Shown: piece after piece, positions 31,760 to 41,214 of the stretch
Numbering within the stretch: position 1 is the stretch's first letter
Layout: each line of letters starts with the position of its first letter
Source: Bacillota bacterium
GTDB taxonomy: Bacteria; Bacillota; Clostridia; Lachnospirales; Lachnospiraceae
Assembly (NCBI GenBank): GCA_023390555.1
Contig: JAEWCQ010000043.1
Coordinates: 62,001 to 126,000 of the forward strand
Direction: 5' to 3'
Length of the DNA stretch: 64,000 bases
Notes under the pieces: generated by a model
Seen by the model: only the letters and a program-made list of their open reading frames with translations
What the model was told of the DNA's origin: nothing
Database searches by the model: none
Translations under genes and position numbers: made by a program

Positions 31760-32911
31760 TTAGTCCCGATGCCTGATGACCTTTCGAATTTTCCGATAAA
31801 TCCGAAAAATCAGACTGTTATGCATTGCCTTTACATCCGATTTCATTGCACGGACCTCTTCCTTTAGTGCCAGTATCTTTTCTTCCTGCTGGCAAAAGGT
31901 TTCTGCCGTATACAAAAGCAGATCCCGATAAAATTCTTCCTGATTGAATGTCCAGACAGGCAACACTTTTACCGGCTCCAGAAACAGCCGCCCATCTTCC
32001 CGCTGCAGGAATTCTCGTGCAACCCTTGCATTGCTTTCATCAAACCGGTTTATGTAAGCTTCCTGCTCTTCGGGCGTAAACATGCTTATGCGTGCGTGTT
32101 GGTATTCATGTATTTCATAGTTGCAGGCAAGGCTGATTGGTCTTCTTAAGAAATCGCTCATCTCCTGATACTCCGGAATCCCATTGATCAGCCGTTTCAT
32201 TTCTACGTAATTTCCCGAGATTCCGAGATTTACGGATATGTCGTCATTCGTATAAGCATCCGTCAGCTCCAAGCCGATATTGTGCAAAAAATCAGAGTAG
32301 ATGGACCTGTCCGTTCCCTCATATTGGTCTTTTTCGTAGATACGAACAATCATATTTTCTTTATTTACCTGTTCCGCAATTTTCATCAGCTGCCGATAAT
32401 AATCCAGCGGATAATACCGGAAATGGTCTGTCTTCATACATTCCTGAAAACTCTTATGTATACGCGGTGCTCCCTTAATCGACTGGTTCCAGAGCGACTG
32501 CACCAGCAGATCCTGCCGACGCAGATAGACAATCACCTTAACCTCACAGTTTACCTTTCGAAACTCTTCCACCAAATCTGCCCAGAAATTCTTTCTGTGG
32601 TTGCCATGATGCCACACCAGTTCATCAGAAAGTACGATATTCTGAGATGTTTCCGCAAGTTTTCCAATGATCTGAAATCCTTTCTCCCAGATTTCCTGCT
32701 CTTCTCTTTTCTTTTCCGCCTTATCCTCCAACAACGATTTGTAGATTAAAAAATGTGCATTCCGGTCGCGGTAGATACTGGATAAATTGAGCTTCATAAG
32801 TGGATAGCTGTATCCGTTCTTTTCCAGACGCTCATCGTTTTCACGTAAAAAACTCTGCAATGCCGTTGTTCCGGTCTTCTGTGTTCCAATATGTAAAAAT
32901 ACGGTTGACAT
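31760..32911 (-). CDS. PAPS-dependent sulfotransferase-like protein
   Basis: A 383-residue protein that probably transfers sulfate from PAPS to an unknown acceptor. The PAPS 5'-phosphosulfate loop is FLHIGTQKTGTTALQSFL (5-22), and the 3'-phosphate region is VYLRRQDLLVQSLW (128-141) with Arg131/132 and Ser139. The C-terminus is a coiled coil (EEKILALKEEVRAMKSDVKA) with a basic end IFRIYRKIRKVIRH, a tail style common in Firmicute cell-envelope glycan enzymes. It is third after cysD and cysNC, which make PAPS. The acceptor (surface glycan, lipid, or a small molecule such as a steroid) cannot be read from sequence. Confidence 0.83.
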   Translation of the reverse strand: MSTVFLHIGTQKTGTTALQSFLRENDERLEKNGYSYPLMKLNLSSIYRDRNAHFLIYKSLLEDKAEKKREEQEIWEKGFQIIGKLAETSQNIVLSDELVWHHGNHRKNFWADLVEEFRKVNCEVKVIVYLRRQDLLVQSLWNQSIKGAPRIHKSFQECMKTDHFRYYPLDYYRQLMKIAEQVNKENMIVRIYEKDQYEGTDRSIYSDFLHNIGLELTDAYTNDDISVNLGISGNYVEMKRLINGIPEYQEMSDFLRRPISLACNYEIHEYQHARISMFTPEEQEAYINRFDESNARVAREFLQREDGRLFLEPVKVLPVWTFNQEEFYRDLLLYTAETFCQQEEKILALKEEVRAMKSDVKAMHNSLIFRIYRKIRKVIRHRD

Positions 32912-32970
32912 AATATTTCCCTCTTCAGATTTTCTTATTCGTCTCCAATCAAACTGTGCTCGCCTTCTTA

Positions 32971-34794
32971 TTACAGCCTGTCTTCTAAGCCTTTTAAAAT
33001 TTTATCCACGCATTCTTCCATGCTGTTTTTACTGGTATCCACCGTAATGTCCGGGTTTTGCGGAATCTCATATGGGCTCGATATGCCGGTGAAATTGATA
33101 AGATGACCTGCCCGTGCCTCCTTATAAAGACCCTTCACGTCTCTCTTCTCGCATTCTTCCAGTGGCGTACTTATGTATACCTCCACAAAATCTTTCCCGA
33201 TGGTTTCTCTTGCATTTCTGCGGTCTGCACAGAACGGTGAAATAAACGAAGTGATGACAATCAGTCCCGCATCATTCATAAGCTTTGACACTTCGGCAAT
33301 TCTGCGTATATTTTCAATCCTGTCATTTTCATCAAATCCCAGATTTTTGCTCAATCCCATTCTTACATTGTCCCCGTCCAGCAGCATCGTGTGTTTTCCC
33401 ATAGAGAAAAAGCGTTTTTCCAATGCATTGGCCAATGTCGATTTGCCGGCTCCGGAGAGCCCCGTCATCCAGATGGTCATGGCGTTCTGATTCAGTTGAT
33501 TCTCCCGCAGCTCTTTCGTGATATCCATATTCTGCCATGTCAAACTGTTTCCCCGGGACAAAGCATACATCACAACACCACAGGCTGATGTCATGTTTGT
33601 GATACGGTCGATCAGAATCAGAGATCCGAGCTCCCTTTGATTTTCGAATTTATCGAATACGATTCTGGCCCCCACCGATATTTCACAAAAAGCAATTTCA
33701 TTTTTATAGATTTCATCCGCATAGACTTCCGCACCGGTATTAACATCAATTTTATATTTGATATTCATGACCGTGGCAGGAACCTGCTGCGTTCCAATCT
33801 TCAACAAAAAATTACGTCCGCTGACGAGACTGTTGTCATCCATCCACAAAATGGATGCCGCAAACATAGAACCGACTTCCAGCTCATAGTCTTTTTGCAA
33901 TACGCAGCCTCTTGACACATCAACCTCCGTATCGAGCTGAATGGTGACGGCATACCCCTTCCGGCTCTGTGCAACGGTCCGATCTCCCTGTAGAATGCTT
34001 GTTACCTTTGCCGTTTCCCCGCTTGGCATGACCTTAACGGTATCTCCTGATGCTATTTTACCCGATGCGATCTGCCCCTGAAATCCACGGAATTTGTGAT
34101 TTGGACGGCAGACCCGCTGAACAGGCATCGTAAATCCCAGTGCATCTTCCTCCGATACCTCTACGGTCTCCAGATAATCCAGCAGAGTCTTCCCCTGATA
34201 CCACGGCATTTTCGATGACTTTTTTGTGATATTATCTCCCCTGGTGGCTGAGACCGGGATCATTTTCATGGATACATAATCAAATTCTGCCAGCAAAATC
34301 TTAATTTCTTTTTCTATTTTCTGAAATTTTTGCTGATCATAGTGGACAAGATCCATCTTATTGACAGCAAAAACAAAATGCTTAATTCCCATAAGAGAGC
34401 AGATACGGGTGTGACGCTTCGTCTGAATCAATACACCCTGACTTGCATCGACCAAAATGATTGCAAGGGATGCAAAGGATGCACCCACTGCCATATTTCT
34501 CGTATATTCCTCATGCCCAGGTGTATCGGCAACGATAAAGCTTCTTCGCTCTGTCGTAAAGTATCTGTATGCCACATCGATGGTGATTCCCTGTTCCCGC
34601 TCTGCCATCAATCCGTCCAGCAGCAGAGAATAGTCGATGTTTCCGTCATTGGAGCCAACCTTGGAATCCAATTCCAGCGCTTCTTTCTGATCTGCAAAAA
34701 TCAGTTTTGCATCATACAGCATATGTCCGATCAAAGTTGATTTTCCATCATCCACGCTCCCACAGGTTATAAATTTCAGCAAATCATTTTTCAT
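32971..34794 (-). CDS. cysNC: Bifunctional sulfate adenylyltransferase GTPase subunit / APS kinase (CysN-CysC fusion)
   Basis: Makes PAPS: the GTPase drives ATP sulfurylase with CysD, and the kinase phosphorylates APS. Residues 1-430 are CysN with GSVDDGKST (12-20), DTPGHEEYTRN (90-100) and NKMD (145-148). Residues 439-607 are APS kinase with a second P-loop GLSGAGKST (445-453), DGDNVRMGL, and FISPFCADRRNARE. The length of 607 is normal for the fusion. It starts 2 bases after the cysD stop, so the two are co-translated. No APS/PAPS reductase or sulfite reductase lies in the window, which favours sulfation over assimilation. Confidence 0.95.
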   Translation of the reverse strand: MKNDLLKFITCGSVDDGKSTLIGHMLYDAKLIFADQKEALELDSKVGSNDGNIDYSLLLDGLMAEREQGITIDVAYRYFTTERRSFIVADTPGHEEYTRNMAVGASFASLAIILVDASQGVLIQTKRHTRICSLMGIKHFVFAVNKMDLVHYDQQKFQKIEKEIKILLAEFDYVSMKMIPVSATRGDNITKKSSKMPWYQGKTLLDYLETVEVSEEDALGFTMPVQRVCRPNHKFRGFQGQIASGKIASGDTVKVMPSGETAKVTSILQGDRTVAQSRKGYAVTIQLDTEVDVSRGCVLQKDYELEVGSMFAASILWMDDNSLVSGRNFLLKIGTQQVPATVMNIKYKIDVNTGAEVYADEIYKNEIAFCEISVGARIVFDKFENQRELGSLILIDRITNMTSACGVVMYALSRGNSLTWQNMDITKELRENQLNQNAMTIWMTGLSGAGKSTLANALEKRFFSMGKHTMLLDGDNVRMGLSKNLGFDENDRIENIRRIAEVSKLMNDAGLIVITSFISPFCADRRNARETIGKDFVEVYISTPLEECEKRDVKGLYKEARAGHLINFTGISSPYEIPQNPDITVDTSKNSMEECVDKILKGLEDRL

Positions 34795-34796
34795 GT

Positions 34797-35690
34797 TTAA
34801 AAATAACCCTCCCGCTTTCGTTTTTCCATGCTCGCAGAGCCGCCGTCCGAATCGATGATACGGCTTGTCCGTTCGGATTCCACGGATGCCAATGTCTCTT
34901 CAATGATTTCATCCAGTGTGGTTGCTGTCGACTCCATTCCACCAGTAAGCGGATAACATCCCAGCGTACGGAAGCGGACTGTCTTTGTCTCTATCTTTTC
35001 TCCCGGATTTAACCGCATCCGCTCATCGTCAACCATAATCAGCTGTCCGCCGCGGCTTACCACAGGTCTTGGTTTTGCAAAATAGAGTGAGACAATCGGA
35101 ATATTTTCCCTTCGTATGTACTGCCAGATATCTTTTTCGGTCCAGTTTGAGAGCGGAAATACGCGGATACTCTCTCCGTTTTTTAGGTTGGTGTTGAAAA
35201 GTTTCCACATTTCCGGTTTTTGATTTTTCGGGTCCCATGCATGGTTTTCATTCCGGAAGGAAAATATTCGCTCTTTGGCTCTAGATTTTTCCTCGTCTCG
35301 TCTTCCACCTCCGAAAGCCGCCGTGAATCCGTATTGATTTAGCGCCTGTTTTAGCGCCTGTGTCTTCATAATATCTGTGTAAGAAGATCCATGGTCAAAT
35401 GGATTGATTCCCTTTTTGACCCCATCTTCATTTATATATTCCATCATTTCAATGCCAAGTTCTCTGGCTGTCTGATCCCGGAATGCAATCATTTCCTGAA
35501 ACTTCCATGTTGTATTTACATGAAGAAATGGAAATGGCGGCTTTTCCGGATAAAATGCCTTCATTGCCAGATGCAGCATGACGGAGGAATCTTTTCCAAT
35601 CGAATACAGCATAACCGGCTTTTCACACTCTGCCGCAACTTCTCGCATGATATAGATGGCTTCTGCTTCTAACTCTTCAAGATGATCCAT
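34797..35690 (-). CDS. cysD: Sulfate adenylyltransferase subunit 2
   Basis: Catalytic subunit of ATP sulfurylase, 297 residues. The PP-loop reads LYSIGKDSSVMLHLAMKAFYP, and further family marks are FGGGRRDEEKSRAKERIFSF, FPLSNWTEKDIWQYI and RFRTLGCYPLTGGMES. It is first in the three-gene sulfation operon. AGGAGATAAGCT precedes the ATG. A strong terminator-like hairpin lies immediately upstream, with no clear promoter between it and the start, so expression may depend on read-through. Confidence 0.96.
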   Translation of the reverse strand: MDHLEELEAEAIYIMREVAAECEKPVMLYSIGKDSSVMLHLAMKAFYPEKPPFPFLHVNTTWKFQEMIAFRDQTARELGIEMMEYINEDGVKKGINPFDHGSSYTDIMKTQALKQALNQYGFTAAFGGGRRDEEKSRAKERIFSFRNENHAWDPKNQKPEMWKLFNTNLKNGESIRVFPLSNWTEKDIWQYIRRENIPIVSLYFAKPRPVVSRGGQLIMVDDERMRLNPGEKIETKTVRFRTLGCYPLTGGMESTATTLDEIIEETLASVESERTSRIIDSDGGSASMEKRKREGYF

Positions 35691-35705
35691 AGCTTATCTC
35701 CTGTA

Positions 35706-35762
35706 ATAAAAAAAGACTTTAATACTCACTGTGCTCTATGATAAACACTGAATATTAAAGTC
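35706..35762 (-). terminator. Terminator/attenuator-like hairpin directly upstream of cysD
   Basis: On the minus strand, GACTTTAATA ... CAGTG pairs with CACTG ... TATTAAAGTC and is followed by seven or eight T. It terminates the soluble chemoreceptor gene. It ends about 16 bases before the cysD start codon and leaves no room for a separate promoter, so it may also attenuate cysD. Confidence 0.8.
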
Positions 35763-35788
35763 AGATTAAAATTTACAAATAACTTAAG

Positions 35789-36640
35789 CTAGGCAAATTT
35801 TTTGCTGAATTCCACAAGATTTTTTAAATTTTCATTGATCGTCTCAATTGTTGCACCTATTTCCTCCACGGAAGCTGCCTGCTCCTCACTGACAGCTGCG
35901 GAATCTGTAATTGAAAGGATAATCTCATCTACGGACGAATTCATCTCATCTACAATCTTTTTAATTGTTGCAGTAGAATCCTTGCTTTGACTCGCTAATT
36001 TTCGAATCTCACTTGCAACCACATTAAAGCCTTTCCCATGCTCTCCTGCTCTGGCAGATTCAATTGCAGCATTTAAACCCAATAGATTTGTCTGGTCTGC
36101 AATACTTTTCACAATATCCAGCGCTGCTGTCGTTTTTTGAGAATTCTCCGCTGTCATCTGCGCCTGCTCCATTGTCTTTTGTGTCGCATCCGCCAATTGG
36201 GATGCAGCATCTGCCAGACCTTCTGTCGCACTTGAGACCTGTTCAATTGATTTTGCAATTTCATTGATACTGTCCAGTAATTGCACAGTATCATCCAGAT
36301 CAAATCCATTACTGATGATTCCGATTATCTCGCCTTTTGCATTTTTAATCGGAACCGCTCTGTAGTGAATGGCTTTTCCATATACGGATTTATCCATCTC
36401 ACCTTTTTTTACCGCACCGGAACGGATACATTCTTTAAATTCATCTGAAATTTCTTCTCCCGGATTGATATGTAAATCAAAGCCCTGTGCAGATTGATAA
36501 TAGATATACTTTTCTCTGTCCGTCAAACCATATGCGGTATCATCCCGATTCAACTCATTCAAATACTTTAATACAACTGCAAAAGACCTTAAAATCTCTT
36601 CGTCTGTCAATTCCTGATTTAAATATCTTTGGTAGTCCAT
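35789..36640 (-). CDS. Soluble methyl-accepting chemotaxis protein with N-terminal PAS-like sensor
   Basis: A 283-residue chemoreceptor without membrane segments. Residues about 1-120 form a PAS-like sensor (AIHYRAVPIKNAKGEIIGII). Residues about 125-283 are a short signalling coiled coil with the tip NLLGLNAAIESARAGEHGKG and C-terminal EEQAASVEEIGATIETINEN. The signalling part is much shorter than in membrane receptors, so it probably joins cytoplasmic arrays. Its promoter reads TTTCAA-N17-TATACT near 36690-36720 on the minus strand. It precedes the sulfation genes, but a functional link is not shown. Confidence 0.9.
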   Translation of the reverse strand: MDYQRYLNQELTDEEILRSFAVVLKYLNELNRDDTAYGLTDREKYIYYQSAQGFDLHINPGEEISDEFKECIRSGAVKKGEMDKSVYGKAIHYRAVPIKNAKGEIIGIISNGFDLDDTVQLLDSINEIAKSIEQVSSATEGLADAASQLADATQKTMEQAQMTAENSQKTTAALDIVKSIADQTNLLGLNAAIESARAGEHGKGFNVVASEIRKLASQSKDSTATIKKIVDEMNSSVDEIILSITDSAAVSEEQAASVEEIGATIETINENLKNLVEFSKKFA

Positions 36641-36733
36641 CTGTGGTTCCTCCTCTGAGCATTACATAATCTGTCGCATCATTCAGTATAACAAATATAC
36701 GGCATGATTGAAATAACCCTATTTAATAATTCT

Positions 36734-38104
36734 TCAGTCTTTCCTTACATCAGGCAAAACCAATGTAAACGTGCTCCCCTGGCCCACTTCACTGGTCACG
36801 AGAATCTTGCCGCCGTGTATTTGGGCAATCTTCTCAGCAAGCGGAAGTCCAAGTCCGAAACCTTCTGAATTTCTGGACTTCTCCACGCGGTAAAAACGGC
36901 TGAAAATATTCTTCAAATCTTCTCTGACTATCCCGCAGCCGTAATCCTTGACCGACAGCAGAAGCATCCCGTCTTTCTTTTCTGTTTTAATCTCAACAGC
37001 GGAATCCTGCGGACTATATTTAACCGCATTATGAATAAGGTTTTGAATTAGAATTGTCATCAGTGCGATATCCATATATGCATTTGACTCGGTGAGGGAT
37101 AATTGAAACTGAATATCCTTTCCTGCCTTTAGCTGTTCCTCCTCGCATACGGACTGCACAATCTCCTTTAGGTCAACATATTCAAGTTCCAGTGCCACAC
37201 GGTCCTGATCGAGTCTGGTCAGGTTTAACAGCTGCATGATGATATCATTGGTCTTCTGTGCCTGACGATAGATGACATCCATAGCTTCCTCAAAATCCGC
37301 CTTCTCATTCATATGCTCTTTTGAATACTCGCATTGTGCAATGACAACAGCAATCGGTGTCCGAAGTTCGTGTGCAACATCGGAGGTAAACTGTTTCTGC
37401 GACTCAAACATATTTTCCAGCCGCTCTAACATCCGGTTATTCGCCTGAGAGAGGACCTCAATTTCCCGGAATCTCCCGCCATACTCAATTCGCTGAGACA
37501 AATCCTCGTCACGCCCGATGGATTCTGCAGTTTTACAGATCTGCCGGATTGGAATCGAAATTCGCCTTGCCATCACAAATCCGCTTACAAGCACGCATAG
37601 CACAATCACAGGTATACTGATATAGGACAGGTATTTGATCGTCTGATATTCACTCGATATATCTTTCTTTTTTACAATACTCCGGATAATAATACTCTGT
37701 CCCGACTTTTTCGTCATTAATATGCTTGTCCGGTCCAGAACATAATATTCCTCTCCATCGTTTACGACCAGCCTGATTTCACCATTCTTTGGCGGCAGAT
37801 TCTCCTCAAAACCCTCCGGATAATCTCCGATAAGTACCTTCCCGAAATCACTCAGGACGAGAAAATTCATCCCTTCCTCTTCGTATATAAAATCATCCGT
37901 CGCCTTCACAGCATCGTCTTCATACACAAGATTTTTGGCATTCTTGCGCGCCTCCCTCGTCATATTGCTCTTTATGTCATATTCAATTGCGGCATTTGCC
38001 AGAATATTGATAAATACAAGCATAATGATGGTCATGACCAATATCAGTACAGCAGTACCCGCCGTAATATACTTTGCAATGGATATCTGTCTCACTCTTC
38101 GCAT
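36734..38104 (-). CDS. Sensor histidine kinase
   Basis: A 456-residue membrane kinase. It has two membrane segments (about 13-35 and 165-185) flanking an extracellular sensor of about 130 residues. A HAMP region is followed by the H-box SDVAHELRTPIAVV (phosphorylated His about 245), N-box LIHNAVKYSP and G-boxes GFGLGLPLAEKIA. It overlaps the response-regulator gene by 13 bases, forming a two-component pair. The signal is unknown; the adjacent genes do not identify a target. Confidence 0.93.
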   Translation of the reverse strand: MRRVRQISIAKYITAGTAVLILVMTIIMLVFINILANAAIEYDIKSNMTREARKNAKNLVYEDDAVKATDDFIYEEEGMNFLVLSDFGKVLIGDYPEGFEENLPPKNGEIRLVVNDGEEYYVLDRTSILMTKKSGQSIIIRSIVKKKDISSEYQTIKYLSYISIPVIVLCVLVSGFVMARRISIPIRQICKTAESIGRDEDLSQRIEYGGRFREIEVLSQANNRMLERLENMFESQKQFTSDVAHELRTPIAVVIAQCEYSKEHMNEKADFEEAMDVIYRQAQKTNDIIMQLLNLTRLDQDRVALELEYVDLKEIVQSVCEEEQLKAGKDIQFQLSLTESNAYMDIALMTILIQNLIHNAVKYSPQDSAVEIKTEKKDGMLLLSVKDYGCGIVREDLKNIFSRFYRVEKSRNSEGFGLGLPLAEKIAQIHGGKILVTSEVGQGSTFTLVLPDVRKD

Positions 38105-38766
38105 TTTAGCATATAACCTGCCCCTCTTATCGTCTGTATCATCTTACAGTCATAATCCTCATCAATTTTTTTCCGCAGATATCGGATGTATACATCTATC
38201 ACATTGGAACTTCCGTTGTGATCAAATCTCCAGATATTGGATTCGATCTGCTCTCTTGTCACTACGATATTTTTATTCCGCATCAGATACACGAGAATGG
38301 AAAACTCTTTCGGGGAAAGCGTAATTTCCGTGTCTCCCCGTTTCACAACGTGTGTATTGCAATCTACCGTAAGATCTCCACACCGGTACACATTCTCATG
38401 AATGTCAATGGTATTTCTCGTCATCACCCGGATTCTTGCCAGCAGTTCCGCCAAAACAAATGGCTTTACCATATAATCATCCGCTCCGATATCCAGTCCC
38501 GTCACAATATCACTTGTATTATCACGAGCAGTCAAAAACAATGCCGGTATCTGAACACCTGCCCTGCGGACCTTCCGAAGTACCTCAAACCCGTCCAATC
38601 CCGGAAGCATGATATCCAGAATCGCTCCGTCATACTCCTCTGTCGTCAGATAATCCACCGCACTGTGCCCGTCGTAGCAGGAATCCACGCTGTAGCCTTC
38701 TGCCTCCAGTTTTCTGACAATAATATGATTCATATCTTTTTCATCTTCCACAACAAGTAAACGCAT
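38092..38766 (-). CDS. OmpR-family response regulator
   Basis: A 224-residue regulator. The receiver has the acidic pocket VVEDEKD and phosphorylated Asp51 in ILDIMLPG, with Lys in MVKPF. The C-terminal winged helix includes LSPKEFSILVYLMRNKNIVV and SNVIDVYIRYLRKKID. I start it at the ATG at 38766, where the receiver begins; a longer frame to 38814 adds 16 atypical residues. It precedes and overlaps its kinase gene. Confidence 0.94.
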   Translation of the reverse strand: MRLLVVEDEKDMNHIIVRKLEAEGYSVDSCYDGHSAVDYLTTEEYDGAILDIMLPGLDGFEVLRKVRRAGVQIPALFLTARDNTSDIVTGLDIGADDYMVKPFVLAELLARIRVMTRNTIDIHENVYRCGDLTVDCNTHVVKRGDTEITLSPKEFSILVYLMRNKNIVVTREQIESNIWRFDHNGSSNVIDVYIRYLRKKIDEDYDCKMIQTIRGAGYMLKCEE

Positions 38767-38876
38767 AATTATAATCCACCACCATATCTTCCGTCTGCAT
38801 AACCTCATACTCACTTAATAGATCATATAGAATATAACAGGTTTCCTTTCCGTTTGCAAAATACAGGAAAAATCTT

Positions 38877-39491
38877 TTAAATGTCTTCCAATACAATTTT
38901 CTTATCTTTAAAATAATATTGTTTGTCATGTTCATTTACTTCCCGCAGCACTTTGCACGGATTCCCGACTGCAATCACATTGGATGGAATATCTTTCACG
39001 ACGATACTACCTGCCCCGATGACCGTATTCTCTCCGATTGTGATTCCCGGAACAATAACCGTTCCTGCCCCGATCCAGCAGTTCGCCCCTATGTGAACAG
39101 GCGCGTTATACTGATAAACCTGCGGTCTACGAAGTTCCGGCAGCAGGGGATGTCCTGCGGTTGCAATCGTCACATTCGGGCCGAACATCGTATCATCCCC
39201 CACATAAATATGTGTGTCATCCACGAGCGTCAAATTAAAATTCGCATAGACATTCTTTCCGAAATGAACCTGCCTTCCGCCCCAGTTCGCATGAAACGGC
39301 GGCTCAATATAGCAGTTCTCTCCAATTTCAGCAAACATGTCTTTCAGCATCTTCATTCGCTTTTCATACTCTGACGGACGAGTCTGATTAAAGTCATATA
39401 ATTTCTCCAGACAATTTTCCTGTTCCTTCATGATCTGCTCATCCCCGGGCAGATACAGTTCTCCGCCATACATCTTTTCAAAAATGTCCAT
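38877..39491 (-). CDS. Maltose/galactoside O-acetyltransferase-like protein (left-handed beta-helix)
   Basis: A 204-residue acetyl-CoA-dependent acetyltransferase of the LacA/Maa class. The N-terminal Mac domain reads MYGGELYLPGDEQIMKEQEN. Hexapeptide repeats follow (YVGDDTMFGPNVTIATAGHP with the catalytic His; ANCWIGAGTVIVPGITIGEN; VIGAGSIVVKDIPSNVIAVG). Members acetylate sugars or glycosides. GGAGAG precedes the ATG. It stands alone between a two-component system and a VanZ gene. Confidence 0.93.
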   Translation of the reverse strand: MDIFEKMYGGELYLPGDEQIMKEQENCLEKLYDFNQTRPSEYEKRMKMLKDMFAEIGENCYIEPPFHANWGGRQVHFGKNVYANFNLTLVDDTHIYVGDDTMFGPNVTIATAGHPLLPELRRPQVYQYNAPVHIGANCWIGAGTVIVPGITIGENTVIGAGSIVVKDIPSNVIAVGNPCKVLREVNEHDKQYYFKDKKIVLEDI

Positions 39492-39540
39492 ATTTTCTCT
39501 CCGTTTTCCTTCCTATTCATTTTTCTCGTTTCATCTTTTG

Positions 39541-40962
39541 TCAACGGATTGCAGGTACCTCTATATTTCCCTTTATTTCTGTATCATCATTGTATACAAC
39601 GCCAAACACGTACACCGGCTGATAAAATCCTTTGCTGTCCATTTCATAACTGATCGAGACACTATTTACTTCCATCTCACGGATGTCGGTATCATAGGCA
39701 TACAGCAAAAATTTGCCCTGCTCCAACTTCTCATAAGCTTCTTTTTCCGACAGGATATCAGATTTCTTATATTCTGAATACTGAATCAGATTATTATATA
39801 TCGAACTTAGCTTATCGCCTTCCACTACGGTAATATCACAGGTTCCATTCAACAGGCCGTCATCCTCCTCGATCATATCCGCCGATATCTGATAACTGCC
39901 GTTTCCCTCTTCCGAAAAATCTGCTTCGACCGGAATGGTAATGTTGTACTGCTTCAGAATATCTGTTATCTCTTTTTGCGTTAACTTTTCCACTCCATCC
40001 TTTTCCAGCAAAGTAAAATCTGTAAAATGGTAGCTTTCTCCCAAAAAATCAACCCACAAATTGTAATTTCTGTCCTGGGAATAATACACAACGGTATCCT
40101 CGTAAATATCATTTTGCGCTTCGTCCACATCTGTCCCCAATGCAGAAAAATAATCTTTTGCAAAATCCAGCGTTTCATCGGATGAATATTTTTTTGTCTG
40201 GTACACGGTCTCCTTCTCCCCTGCATCACTCAGATCACATTTTGCACGCAGCGTAATATCCGACATGTCCACTTTATAGTTATAGGAAATGCTTAAATTT
40301 CCCAGTTCCCTGCTCTCATAGATACCAAATACCAGCAGGAATCCGATCACACTGACTGCCAATGGCAGCTGAAGGCATACCACTTTCCACTTATGCGCCA
40401 TGCGCTGCCTGTTTTTCCTGCTTTGGACCCATGCGAATCCGATGAAAAAGAATCCGTAACCGATCATCGCTCCCAGCGTATTATTGAAAATATCATCCAG
40501 CTCCGTAATTCCCCTTTTGGTCAGTAACTGCAGGACTTCGATTGTAACCGATGCGCAGAACCCCAGCAGATACGTCACCCAGAATTTCCTGCATTTTCGA
40601 AAGAGGAAAGGAAGAAATATGCCCAAGGGCATAAACATTGCAATATTTAGGATTAAATTTCTCCATTCTTTTGCGGAAAAACTGTTCCAAGCTTCTTTAT
40701 AGGAACTGAACAGATGCAGATTCAGGCTGTTCTCATACCATCCACCCCTGCTTCCCAGCGTGGCACCCAGGACCACTATGATATAGAGGATAAACGCAAA
40801 CCACAGGACTGTCCTCCAGCCGCTGATTCTTTTCGTTCCTTTCATCCATTTCTTATACAGTAAAAAATAACCGCACAAAAACAGCAGTATCAGAAACATT
40901 CCACAGATTGTTCCCAACAGCAGATACTGTTTTGCTATTCCTAAAACATCGGTAAATCTCAA
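39541..40962 (-). CDS. VanZ-like membrane protein with C-terminal extracellular domain
   Basis: A 473-residue protein. Residues about 10-190 form a VanZ domain with five or so membrane segments, including NLILNIAMFMPLGIFLPFLF and TIEVLQLLTKRGITELDDIF. One further helix (about 205-222) leads to an extracellular part of about 250 residues. VanZ proteins are linked to low-level glycopeptide resistance, though most family members have unknown roles. The start is a TTG (40962), 9 bases after GGGAGG. The extracellular extension is not part of typical VanZ. Confidence 0.82.
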   Translation of the reverse strand: MRFTDVLGIAKQYLLLGTICGMFLILLFLCGYFLLYKKWMKGTKRISGWRTVLWFAFILYIIVVLGATLGSRGGWYENSLNLHLFSSYKEAWNSFSAKEWRNLILNIAMFMPLGIFLPFLFRKCRKFWVTYLLGFCASVTIEVLQLLTKRGITELDDIFNNTLGAMIGYGFFFIGFAWVQSRKNRQRMAHKWKVVCLQLPLAVSVIGFLLVFGIYESRELGNLSISYNYKVDMSDITLRAKCDLSDAGEKETVYQTKKYSSDETLDFAKDYFSALGTDVDEAQNDIYEDTVVYYSQDRNYNLWVDFLGESYHFTDFTLLEKDGVEKLTQKEITDILKQYNITIPVEADFSEEGNGSYQISADMIEEDDGLLNGTCDITVVEGDKLSSIYNNLIQYSEYKKSDILSEKEAYEKLEQGKFLLYAYDTDIREMEVNSVSISYEMDSKGFYQPVYVFGVVYNDDTEIKGNIEVPAIR

Positions 40963-41178
40963 ATTCGAGTTCCTCCCATTTTATTGGTTGCCGTATCTGC
41001 CCTCCCTTTACAGAGCAAATACAGTACTACATCAAATACTGCCGATCCGGCATGTACAAGATGAAATCACTCATTCCATGCTATCACAACACGCACTAGT
41101 TTTCCAGCCGATTTGGCAAGAAATCTGACAATTGCAGCAGCTTTCCAACACTATCCTGTTATTTCATCATTTCTACGC

Positions 41179-41206
41179 AAAAAAGCGTAGCTTAGCTCCG
41201 CTTTTT
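41179..41206 (-). terminator. Rho-independent terminator of the phosphotransferase gene
   Basis: AAAAAAGCG-AGCT pairs with AGCT-CGCTTTTT just past the gene's stop codon on the minus strand. The 40963-41178 stretch beyond it shows no gene. Confidence 0.8.
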
Positions 41207-41214
41207 CCGCATCC

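Noticed and set aside
36690..36730. Sigma-28-like motif (TAAA ... GCCGTATA) upstream of the soluble chemoreceptor
   Set aside because: Spacing is 18 rather than about 15, and TTTCAA-N17-TATACT fits a sigma-A promoter better; the other two chemoreceptors show no such motif.
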